The notes: generated by a model from the sequence alone, not told the origin. DNA of 64,000 nucleotides from Combretum micranthum (GCA_024138025.1 JAMXBD010001584.1:186001-250000); one strand, 5' to 3'; positions 49,361-59,809 are shown, counted from the first letter of the stretch. Translations and numbers: made by a program.

Positions 49361-49441
49361 ATGAAATACTCATCCGAGTATTTCTTTTTTCTAGGTAATG
49401 GAAGGTACGAGATTACCCTTTCTAAGGATTACTATGATTAA
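49361..49441 (+). CDS. Candidate 26-codon micro-ORF inside LTR B2
   Basis: Starts M-K-Y-S-S-E-Y and ends L-S-K-D-Y-Y-D-stop; same length as the family-A frames with the conserved Y7, G12, L20 and D-Y-Y end. In B1, B3 and B4 an extra base puts the upstream ATG out of frame, so the start is not conserved within family B. Confidence 0.3.
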   Translation: MKYSSEYFFFLGNGRYEITLSKDYYD

Positions 49442-49462
49442 GAAGATCGCGAAATGGACGAG
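49395..49462 (+). other. Putative LTR leader microexon (B2)
   Basis: 68 nt after TTTCTTTTTTCTAG and before GTGAGTTATT at 49463. Confidence 0.5.
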
Positions 49463-49698
49463 TGAGTTATTCCTCTTAATTTTGTTACCTTGCTTTGCTT
49501 GTAAAGTAGTGGCATTAGCATACTAAGAAAAGATAAAAATGGATATGCATGGGAATTCGGGGATATGTATATATGTGATTCTTTATTTATGCGTGAAATG
49601 AGAATTAAGAATATCGCAACTTCGAACTGTCTGTTTAAGTGTTTTTGTTTATTTACTTGTGTAACTATTTATTATTTGCTAAATTGATTGATTGTCCC

Positions 49699-50067
49699 CT
49701 AATAAACCTTAATAAGGTTTGGCTTAAGAAAAATAAAACGCTCACGCATGGCATCCATCGAGTCACATCTCTTTTTGAAGGCTGCTACTCCTACACATAG
49801 AGTTGGATTGATTATGATCGTGCTGTGACACGGGCCATGTTCCTTCCTAGAGAATCCAAATCGCTCGGGGAATATGACTTTAGGTTCAGAGCCGAGCCAA
49901 CCGAACGTTTTGGGTGAGGACTTAGGGACTAGCAGTAGAAGATCAAGGATCTTCAACCTCGATTCCCTAACCTTCGATACGAAGGGGTAAATCCGTTCTA
50001 TATATGGTTTCTTAATAACTATATATAATTGCGTAATCACGTGATTGTTGCATTGTATGCATAGCAT
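49699..50067 (-). other. Antisense open frame in LTR B2 (122 codons)
   Basis: An open frame antisense to the LTR, with the segments Y-I-E-R-I-Y-P, F-G-W-L-G-S-E-P, E-R-F-G-F-S-R-K-E-H-G-P and D-A-M-R-E-R-F. Related frames stay open in B1 (9510-9776) and B5/G (54730-55071), and partly in B3 and B4. No known domain. It probably reflects conserved LTR DNA, but its length in AT-rich sequence is unexpected. Confidence 0.25.
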
Positions 50068-50585
50068 ATGTGTGAAAATCTAAATGAACTTGTTTGAAAA
50101 TATGGTGCGAATGAAAAGGAATATCTCACTAAGCTAGATGTATCTTATACCCCTATAGATTTTGCTGAAACAGGTATACCCATGGCTTAAATTGAGGAAT
50201 ATGACGTTAAGGAAGTCATGGAGAGATGTTAAGCTTCTATGAAGGAAATGGAAACATAAGATGAAGTAATTTTGTAAAGTTCTTTATATATAATGACTTA
50301 TATGATTAGTGTTATGTTGATTCTAAGATGTATATTTATTTGAAGACAATAGAGGGATATACCCCTAAGAATTGTAATTTAATATGTTTATGTTTTATGA
50401 TAAGTATTCTTTGCCTTGTTACTTATTTATTATCAATATTAATTGCGCTACTCGTGCATTCCTTGGTTGTGATGTATGCCTTGTACATTATATGGAAGCC
50501 TTCGCATGACTGAGGTAGTCATACCTAGGATTTAGTATTGTGTACGGCGGACTGTCACGTTTAGGGTACTCCTTGGGGCGTGACA

Positions 50586-51749
50586 GCAATGTTAACACAA
50601 ATGCCGATAGTGTTGTGGTCTATGCCGGCGGCGTTAAGTCAGTATAGACTACAACTCAAATTTATCAAAGTTTCCGGGAGTTCCACGGCGTTGGTCTATG
50701 CCTATAGATACTCCCAATACTGGCAGTGTTGTTGTGTACGCTGGCTATGCTAACTTCTACGCCAATGGCATTGAGGCGGCATATACTGTAGCAAAGATTT
50801 TCGAAAAATTGCAAACATCCCTATTTCGAAACACTAACTTTTTACCAAAGTTTTCATTTCCAAACTTCCTTTAAACACATTTCCAATACCAAACATTATC
50901 CTTTATGTATTCTAACTTCTTTTAACACACAAAATCTTCACTTTAAACTCATCAAACATCTTTATTTACCATTTCAAGCATAAATCATCATCTAACCCTC
51001 ATTTAGCTCATTCATTCTACTCTAAAATATCCTCACCTTACTCATTCCCAACTTCGTTCACTTCAACACTCTTTATTACCTATTTAACACATACCAACAA
51101 CTCATATATCACCAAAATCCTACTTTATCTATAAATAACACATGCAACTCCTCAAGAACTCATTTCAACATGCATATTCATGATAACATAAAACTCACAT
51201 GTTAGAGAAACTTAAACAACAAATGGTTTTTAAACAAGTATAAACTTATCTTAGGAAGCTTTTGCTTGTTGAGAAACACTTGAACCTAAGAGCTTGTCTT
51301 GCTAAAAGTTTATATGATATTACATAAAGAGGCAAAGGAAGAAAGTTTGGAAAAAAAGATGGGAAAATTCGTATGGAATTTTGGTCTGTTTTGGAAAGTG
51401 TCTTTTTAATCAAAATAGAGTTTATTTTTATCCAAATATTCAATTTAGGGCTTCCATAATATGGCTTTGATTTGCATGGGTTTAGCTGATTTTAGGCTAA
51501 AAGAATTGAGTTTGAGGCTTTTTGTCTAATTTTTCTGTTATTTAGGAATACACTGACATATTAAGTTATCTTAAACAAATTTTCATATACTTCATTACAC
51601 TTATAATCATTAAATATAATATTTATTCAAAGTAAGATATTTAAATATTTAAACACTTTATTAAAACACCTATATCATGCTCAAAATCATGCACAAATGC
51701 TCTAACACTCATGTGTAAAAATATAAATTTGGGAATTGTGGCTATTTCA
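50586..51749. mobile_element. LTR D, last segment
   Basis: Starts with the B2 duplicate GCAAT and continues the GC-rich phrases (GCCGGCGGCGTT, CTATGCCTATAG) of D, then becomes AT-rich. I place its end at TTTCA, 51749, because ATAAT follows as on the left side; this boundary is less certain than the others because ATAAT is a common word here. Confidence 0.5.
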
Positions 51750-51821
51750 ATAATAAAAAGCAAGTGTAAGAGTTAGTGAGCATTTAGACTCTGATAAATA
51801 TCTATATACATATAGATAATA

Positions 51822-51846
51822 ATATATATATATATATATATATATA
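51822..51846. repeat. (AT)n microsatellite
   Basis: Twenty-five bases of uninterrupted AT alternation in LTR E. Confidence 0.9.
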
Positions 51847-52262
51847 AGGTTAAGTTAGGAGCATAATAACATAATAACAACATAATATTATCATAATAAC
51901 AAGATAATAAGATCAGACTTCTTGACATGTGCAAGAACAAAACATGAATATGTTATTGCTTTTACAACTCATATGAGTTTCAAGAACAAACACTATAGTC
52001 ATGGTAAGTTACATGACATGGAAAAATAAATGGTTGAAAGTTTTTCCTATACGTGTTTTTGAGTTAAAGGAAGATGGTAGATGAGTGTGGTATTATGTGG
52101 GTAGTAATATATAGTGAATGATTTATGTAGAGAAGGATTTTGGGGAGAATTTAGTTGTAGAGACTTTTGATAGAGAAAAATTGTAGAGAGAATTTGTGGA
52201 GTGAATTTGAAAAAGTTTTGTTATGTAAAATGAAGATGTGAAAGAAGTGGAAGGAAATGGGG

Positions 52263-52270
52263 TATTTATA
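52263..52270 (-). promoter_or_regulatory. TATA box of LTR E
   Basis: Minus-strand TATAAATA in CTATAAATACCCC, followed by an ATG-poor leader. Confidence 0.55.
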
Positions 52271-52986
52271 GTTGAAGATGAAGGGAAATTGTGTGTAATA
52301 AAATAAATTGAAAAATAAATAAATAGAGATTAAAGCAAGAGAGAGTGGTGTCGGTTTTTGGGATAAAAGCGGGAGAAATTATTTTATTTTGTATTTTGTA
52401 TTTTGTACAGAAAAGTAAGTAATATATAATATATGATGTGATTAGAGATGTATTGGAAAAGTAAAAAGTAAGAAAATAAGTGTATATATAGTAAGAATAG
52501 GTAGTAAGGTAAAGTAGAGATATATGAATAGTAATGAATAGTAAGATATGATAATGGATAGTAAACAAGACTAATAAGTTACCGGTAGTAAAGAAAATAT
52601 GCGTATAAATATGGTATCGGTAATTTTTAGTTACCGAAAAATTACGAAACTAATATTTTTGGATTTCTTATATTATTACGAATCTAACAATGTTATCGAG
52701 GTATTTTTACCATCTGGTGTACCAAGGCACGGTTTTCGAAAACTGATCCCGATCATATCTAAAATACACTAGAAATTGGCGAATCTGATATTTTTAAGCT
52801 TCCTTATGTTATTACGAACTATTATAAATCATTAACTCATTTTCATCGTCCAGGGTTTAAGAGTGCGGGATTCCTGAATCTAAGATCTAGCATTTGATAT
52901 AGGTTTATGTTGACTTAGGATTTCCGATTGACTTCTAGTTTTAAGGTTTGAGCTTAAACTTGATATAAAGAATTCAGGGGTTTACA

Positions 52987-53467
52987 ATTATGATGGAAGT
53001 TGCTACTGTGGAAATTGAAGCAGTAGTTGAAGAAGTAAATGAAGGAGAAATACACCAACAAGAAGGCAATGCCATAGTCCTTAGTGGCATTGACCTGAAC
53101 TCTTAGCCTCTAGAATAAGAGTCAACTACATCAGTTGACCAACTACTACCAAATGAAGAGTTTTATACTCTTGAAGCAGAGATAGATGTTGGCTTTCAAG
53201 ATGAAGTCTTGACAAGTAGAAAATGGAGGAGGATATTTGTGAGATCATCTCCAATGATATTGTCCAATTTTTCAAAGAAACAACAACACCAGCTTAGGAA
53301 GACAAACCTGTGTCCTCACCTCCCCTTAAATCATCACTACAGTGACAATAACAACCAGAAGTGGGAAGACCTATCCCATCATGACCCTACCTAACAAAAG
53401 CCAAGAGGGTAAATTGCTATGCTTGAAAGAGAACTTCCATGACATATGTAAAGCACACCTTCGAGGC
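52987..53467 (+). pseudogene. Athila ORF-1-like protein, downstream part
   Basis: Directly continues the coding trace that stops at 6216 once LTR E and one copy of ATTAT are set aside. It reads as an acidic segment rich in E and V, then G-I-D-L-N-S and F-Y-T-L-E-A-E-I-D-V. Two in-frame stops near 53104-53118 (TAG and TAA) again sit where CAG and CAA would fit. After about 53220 the frame is unclear. It ends at 53467 where LTR F is inserted. Confidence 0.45.
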
Positions 53468-54178
53468 TGTCGTACCCTAAAGGGTACCTAAAATATGGCA
53501 GTCTACCACATATTATATTAAAGTTAGAGAATGACTACCTCAGTCATGAAAAAGCTTTGATATTATGCACAAGGTGTGCTTTCGAGATAGTTGGAGACTC
53601 TAATGGGGTATTACATTTTAAGCAAATTTCAATAAATAACATTCAAGAATTTCTTATCATAAATACATAATCACTAAGATCAAGTCTTACACATCTTATG
53701 GACATTCCCCGATAACTTAAAGGATTACAATCTTAAAAGTCAAAATACTCTGAGTCCAAAAGATAAAACAAAAGTTTAACATAAAGATTTTTCTTAGAAT
53801 CTGCACTAAAACGTCATCACATACACTTCCTTTAAAAGCTCATAATAATCTTGATTCATACTTGACATATTGGCCCATGTGGGGCCAGCCATAAGTAGTC
53901 CAACTATGACAAAAATCTACAGGGGTATAAGAAACACTAGCTTAATGAGATAACTCCCTTCCTTAAAACATTCCCATAATTCATACAAGTATTTAGGCAA
54001 GCATATGTATATGCACCATTCATATATATAAACAAGTACATATGATTAACCGAAATCATGTGCATAATGGATTTATAGCCTCCACGTCGGGGGTTGGATG
54101 ATTACCAGCCCATATGACCATCATAATTTTGTAGATTTTCCAGCTCCTACATACCTATGCAAAGTTCTTGGCTACTAT
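53468..54178 (-). mobile_element. LTR F, first 711 bp
   Basis: Starts TGTCGTACCCTAAAGGG and is related to LTRs E and H (CATGGCAGTC... TACCACATAT block). It is cut by LTR G. Its remaining part, including the region where the microexon would be, should lie beyond the right end of the window. Confidence 0.7.
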
Positions 54179-56534
54179 TGTCACACCTCGAGAGGTACTC
54201 TATATGTGGCAGTCTACCGTACACAATACTAAAGCCTAAGAATGACTACCTTAGTCACGCAAAGGCTTCTATAGCATGTACAAAGCATACAACCAAGAGA
54301 ACGCATTGGAGTAGTGTAATTTATATTGATAATGATTAAGTAACAAGGAAAGGAGAATACTTATCATAAAATATAAACATGATAAATTACAATTCTTAGG
54401 GGCATATCCCTCTATTGTCTTTAAGTCAAAATAAGTACACTTATTAGAAATTTCTAAAACACTAACATAACATGCATTACATATATGGAACCTTATAAAG
54501 TAACTTCATCCTATGTTCCCATTGCCTTCACAGTAGTTCAACATCCTTCCATGACTTCCTTAATGTCATGATCTTCAATTTAAGCCATGGTATACCTACT
54601 TTAACAAAATCTATGGGGGTATAAGCTTACAACTAGCTTAGTGAGGTATTCATTTTCATTCGCACCATCATTTCAAACAGGTTTATTTAAATTTTCACGC
54701 ATATGCTATGTATACAATAGAACAATCATGTGATTACACAAATATATGTAGTTACCCATAAACCATATATAGAACGGATTTATCCCTCCATATCAAAGGT
54801 TAGGAAATTGTTGATAAAGATCTGCGACTTTTTACTGCTAGTCCCCAGGCCTCCACCTAAAGCATTCGGTTGGCTCGGTTCCAAACCTAGAGTCGCATTC
54901 CTGGAACGATTTGGATTCTGTAGGAAGGAACATGGCTCGTGTCCCAATACGATAACAGCCAATCCAACTCTATGCGTAAGAGTATCAACCTTCAAAAAGA
55001 AATATGACTCGATGGATGCCATGCATAAACGTTTTATTTTTCTTAAGTCAAACCTTATTAAGGTTTCTTAGGGGCGATCAAACAAATTAGCAAACAATAA
55101 GCAGTCATATAAGTAAATAAATAAAACACTTAAACAAACAGTTTGAAGTTACGATATTCTTAATTCTCATTTCACATATAAGCATAGAATCACACATATA
55201 CATATTTCCAAATTCTTTATACATATCCATTTTTATCTTTTCTTAGTATACTAATACCACTACTTTACAAGCACAAGCAAAGTAACGAAATTAAGAAGAA
55301 TAACTCACTCATCCATTTCGCAATCTTCTTAGTCGTAGCAATCCTCAGTAAGGGTAATCTCATATCCTTCGTCACTTAGACAAAAAAAATACCCGAGATG
55401 AGTATTTCGTAGAAATTCTTCTTAAACTTTCTAATTTTATTTCTCTATGTTGGTCAAAATCGCATAAAATGAAATTCCAATTTAAAATGACCATAACTTA
55501 CTCATTTTAACTCGGAATTTCGTATATAATATACCATTTTCCATCTATTTGAAAAGATTTATCCATTTCTATGGTTATTTTTGTTATATAAGGTCGTTTG
55601 GGTTCCGAAACCATAGGGTACAAATTCAAAACGAATATTTCCGGATTTTGCAAAAGAATTTTCCAACTCAACTTCATTAAAAAATCCTTTAGTAAAAATA
55701 TAGATATATATATATATATATATGATTGATAAATCCCTTGAGTGTATAGATAAACTCACTTTATATGCAAAAATTCTATTGATAGTGTCTCAACAATTTA
55801 TTTCATAAAATAATTTATTTTGAAGTGTTAAAACTTAACTTGACAAATTCCTTTTCAAGTATTTTGAATAAACTTTATATTTTACTAGGTTATTATAAAT
55901 GAGCATATTCTTATTTTATTTTCCTCATTCTTTTTCCAAAACAAGTAAGTTTTCCTTTAACTTTGGTCTTTTATAATTTTTACTTCTAGTGATAAAAGAT
56001 CAAAGTTATCAAAAGTTTATTAAGTTGTTGATGACCTATTTATAAAGTTGCATTTATAATGGTTTTAGAAAATGAGTCATTTCTTCTTATATTTTTTGTT
56101 TAAAATATAAGTTCTTGTTTTCTAAAACTTGGTCTTTTATTTCCTCTACAAATTTATTTGAAAAGAATCCTCTTTATTGATAAAATCATCTGTTTTTTAT
56201 CTTATCATATTTATATTCTTTGAAAATAAGCTTCTTCTTTAGAAACTTGAAAATTATTATTTTCCTAAGTGGGTTTATAACTTTATGGGTTGATTTTATC
56301 TTAACTTTGAAAACTAATTTGCTTTTTGGTTTTGTTATGGAGTTGAAAGAGTTTAATTTTAAGCTTTTTGTGAAAACTTTGAATACCAACAATTTATTTT
56401 ACTAAGACTTAGGTTACCATATTATGAAAAGAAAGTGTTTATCTCTTATATTTCCTTGATAAAGCTACCTTTATTACTTGAGAAAACTTTGAGAAAGCTT
56501 GTATATTCCATTTCTATGTTGTTGATACTAACTC
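54179..56534 (-). mobile_element. LTR G (family B, copy B5), 5' 2356 bp as read on +
   Basis: Starts TGTCACACCTCGAGAGG and follows B1 through the palindrome (55050-55066), the inter-family hairpin (55472-55520) and the region before GTTGTTGATACTAAC, where LTR H interrupts it. More diverged than B1-B4. The microexon donor GTGAGT is at 55307, but the acceptor has changed from TAG|G to TAAG|T. Confidence 0.8.
55309..55374 (-). other. Putative LTR leader microexon (G), acceptor altered
   Basis: The donor GTGAGTTATT is kept. The frame D-E-G-Y-E ends L-T-E-D-C-Y-D-stop, so the reading pattern survives although the acceptor context is changed. Confidence 0.4.
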
Positions 56535-57691
56535 TGTCACACCTCAAAAGGTACCCTAAACATGGCAGTCCACCACATATGGTATTAAAACTAAAGAATG
56601 AATTCCTGAAGTCATACGAAAGTTTCAACACCATATGTAAGGCATCTATCACAACAACAGGAGATACCGGTGGGATGTATAGTTCGAGATAGTAAATACA
56701 ACATACAAGAATTCTAGATAACCATCTCATTTTAGCTTTATAAGAATAGAATCCTTACATTATCATAGGGACTTTTCCCCTATAAATTTCCAAACAATCA
56801 TAATATCGTCTTAGTCTTTCACATCAGGAAACAATACTAACACCAAAGATATTAAAGGATATTTAACCTAAGACCTTGAAAAGATTTCTAGAAGCTTTCC
56901 AAAACATAATCCCACTAGAGTATATGAAGTCTTCGGCATAAAAGATATAGTCATGTTACAACAAAGATCTATTGAAGTATAAACATAACTAGCTTAGTAA
57001 GAATATTCCTGAATCAACGTACTTGTATAAATAATTTCAAACAAGTTATTGAACAAGCATATGAAGGCATCAAGCAAGTGATCAAGCAATACACATGATC
57101 TACCGGAAATCATATGTTTGAATGAATTTACCCCTCCACTTAGGGTTAGGTGTTTCAGGCTCTTTAAAACCCATCTTTAAAATCCAACTTATGTAGTTTA
57201 TTTCAGGCTCCTACTCACCCATCATAAAATAGTTCTTTCAAGTTCCTAATCGCCCATCTTGCAGATTTATGGCTACTGCAAACCCGGCTACTATACTTTT
57301 GTCCCATCGAGTACAGTAGCTCATGAGATGCAACTAACAACATAATATGCACGAATCAATTAATTTAACTCATAATATATGATTAGAGTAAATTAAAGGT
57401 GATCATGAAATTTGCACACATTCCAACATAATAATAGTAAAACACAAGTAAATTAACAACGATTCATATCTCAGTATGCTTAGCATTCTTTTAACTAATA
57501 TTATCATGCATAATTCATTTTCATCTTTTCTTACTTCTAGTGCCTCTAGCTATAACCACAACCAAGTATGTAAAAGGTGGGAAATAAACTCACTTGGTCA
57601 TGAAGATCTATCTTTCTTACGGATGAGTCGATCGGTAAATCCACTAATCAAAATAATCCTCTGGGTATGAATACTCCTCCTAGGGATTACC
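56535..57691 (-). mobile_element. LTR H, first 1157 bp
   Basis: Starts TGTCACACCTCAAAAGG, related to E and F. It carries the exon-2 donor GTGAGTTTATT at 57593 and a frame ending P-E-D-Y-F-D-stop. LTR I is inserted at 57692, right at the expected splice acceptor. Confidence 0.7.
57594..57691 (-). other. Putative LTR leader microexon (H), cut at its acceptor
   Basis: The donor side is intact, but the acceptor has been displaced by LTR I, which begins directly after GGATTACC. The frame also has one internal TAG. Confidence 0.4.
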
Positions 57692-58970
57692 TGTCACGCC
57701 CCGAGGGTATCCTAATAATAGTAATCAAGAAACACTTGATTTCCATTACTATTTTACCTTCCAGAATGACATGATTTCATTAAACAGGATCTTTTAGTTG
57801 CTTGGATAGGATGAACAAACACATATAAGGCATAAATTAGTAAACAACTATCACAAAATAAGATGTTACAGATCACATGCTTTATAAATCCTTACAATCC
57901 TTAGCTAATGATTCTAATGCACATTACCTGCATCAAAAAGATTAATAGAAATACAGATATTCTAATCCTACACTAGTCTTTAAGCTTCTGGCTTCTAATC
58001 TCTTACCGGGACCATGCTCCTGCTATTAATGAGCCAGGGTCATAGAGTAAACCTGAAAGGGCTGTTGGAGTGTGAGCTAAAACACAAGCTCAGTGAATAA
58101 CTAGAATTTACCACATAATACATACAAGTTATTTATCAATCATATGAAATGCATCAATCAAACATATGTATATTACAAGCTTGGATAACCCGGAATCTAA
58201 ACAGGATGAAGATTTACGCCCTCTCATCAAGGTTGAAGGATCACAATCTATGGTCTACATACCCAGGAGAGACTAAGCTTTCAGGAAATAATAATGTTCA
58301 ATTTAGTTATCTCTTTAAAATTATCATGTTTTATCATTTATTTCCTGTTTTAGCTTTAGAAACTCCACTAAGTGTTAGCTATTTCCATGTAATACCATAA
58401 GCGACGTCCTTCATTTACCATTTAATTCCTATGGTATTAACAGAACAAAGGTAATCTTGCAATTAACTAATAGCTCTCTTTCCTAGATAATTCAAGCATT
58501 ACCAGAGATCCTAAACACTAACACGTAGTAGGCTACCACTTACTCAAATGCTATTTATATAAAACATGTAATGCATGACAAATTTCCTTTATGGTACAAG
58601 TAGTTTTTAATCAATTTGAAGGTGATCAAACAATACAGACATTCAATCATGTTATATAAGCAATACAGACATATACCACTCTGTTATCACTTATAATAGA
58701 GTGTCTTGGCAATCAATGCAATACCATATATAGTTTCCACAACCAAATAGTACACCAAATATTTATTATCTTTTATTTAAGATTCACTAACTTTACAAGC
58801 ACAACCAATGTAATAAGATTGAGTTACTCACTTGCCCATGTTATTCAGTTGTAGTAATCGTCAGGAAAGTCCTCACCAATACCCGAGTTACCTATTGAGA
58901 TGAGTAATATAGTCATTAATTATACAAGACCATATGACCTAGCTCCTATGAATACTTAAGCCCTTTTATC
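57692..58970 (-). mobile_element. LTR I, distinct family, right limit unclear
   Basis: Starts TGTCACGCCCCGAGGG at 57692 and soon diverges from all other families (TAATAATAGTAATCAAG). It still has the gene-like leader signals at the expected distance: acceptor CTCAATAG and donor GTGAGTAAC. Its continuation to the right is uncertain; 58970 is where I lose resemblance to LTR layout. Confidence 0.6.
58832..58891 (-). other. Putative LTR leader microexon (I)
   Basis: 60 nt between CTCAATAG and GTGAGTAAC. The frame starting G-N-S-G ends F-P-D-D-Y-Y-N-stop, using TGA. This is the most divergent family showing the pattern. Confidence 0.5.
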
Positions 58971-59809
58971 CATTTCCTTCAAGGTTGATTTTTATACCAT
59001 ATCGATCGTCTCCTTCGTTTAAGCCTTGTTTTGAAATTTCGACGTTCAACTTCTCAATTCCTTTTATTAACTTCCTATACTTAAGATTACATTCTTTGAT
59101 TATCTCTTTTTCTCCTTCAGACTATACCATGATTTTTGTCAATTATTCACTTATTCAACAGGGTCTTATATTCTTGGTTTGAGTCCAAAAAGCATTACTA
59201 GAACTTGTGGGGTCTATAAAGAGTTCGAGGGTCATTCCTTCTTGATCAGGTCCTTAATTGGTAGTATTGCGATCTTAAATCTTGAGAAAACGAGTTCGCT
59301 CCTTGTAATTGGTCAAAAGATTTTTACTTCCAAGGAGTGGATGTTCACTTTGTTCCTTTCCAAAAGTTAACACATTGGCTTAGGGGTTTATCCTTTTTCT
59401 TCCATTATAAGCTAAATCGGTATATTTCGTGGTGGTATACTTCATTACATAAGGTCTTGATCTAGAGTTTCCTGTTGTTGTTTCTCCGACTCCCTTATTA
59501 AAATCGTTCATAGGTTATTAGTCTAATTACCAAGTTGATCTTTTTCTTTGGATGTAATTTGAGTCATTTATCCAGAATTCTTCTTAAAACTTCTATTGAA
59601 ATTCACGAATATCTCCAAAGGTCGTTTCTTTTCATTCCCTTTCGTATTATTGAGATAGTCACTCATTCCCCTTTATCAACTCGAAAGAATGTGTCTCTTC
59701 TTTTCTTGTGATAGCAAATCCTTTACCAATATTATCTTTCCATCTTATTGGTTTATGAGTTCTATGTTCTCCTTATGACTTTTTATTGGGGTCCTACTTG
59801 GGAGATACA
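58971..59809. other. Unclassified stretch between LTR I and the decayed protease
   Basis: By position this should be pol of the family-C element or more of LTR I, but I cannot recognise RT, RNase H or integrase motifs on either strand. The frame 59179-59370 (plus) has no known motif. A junction between unrelated sequences may lie here. Confidence 0.4.

Larger units (their letters stand above)
48022..50585 (+). mobile_element. Solo LTR B2, segment 3
   Basis: Resumes after element A with GTCCC then AATACTTGACCGGGAT exactly as in uninterrupted copies, and ends GGGGCGTGACA at 50585. The palindrome is at 49704-49720 and the second acceptor CTGAAACAG ends at 50173. Confidence 0.85.
51750..52986 (-). 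mobile_element. Solo LTR E, segment 2 (promoter half)
   Basis: Continues E after D. It matches family B in the region around ACATGAATATGTTATTGC and ends GGGGTTTACA at 52986. Contains an (AT)n run at 51822-51846, a donor-like site at 52051 and the TATA box. Confidence 0.75.

Noticed and set aside
56446..56730. 94-codon minus-strand frame across the G/H junction
   Set aside because: It spans the boundary of two unrelated LTRs, so it is accidental.
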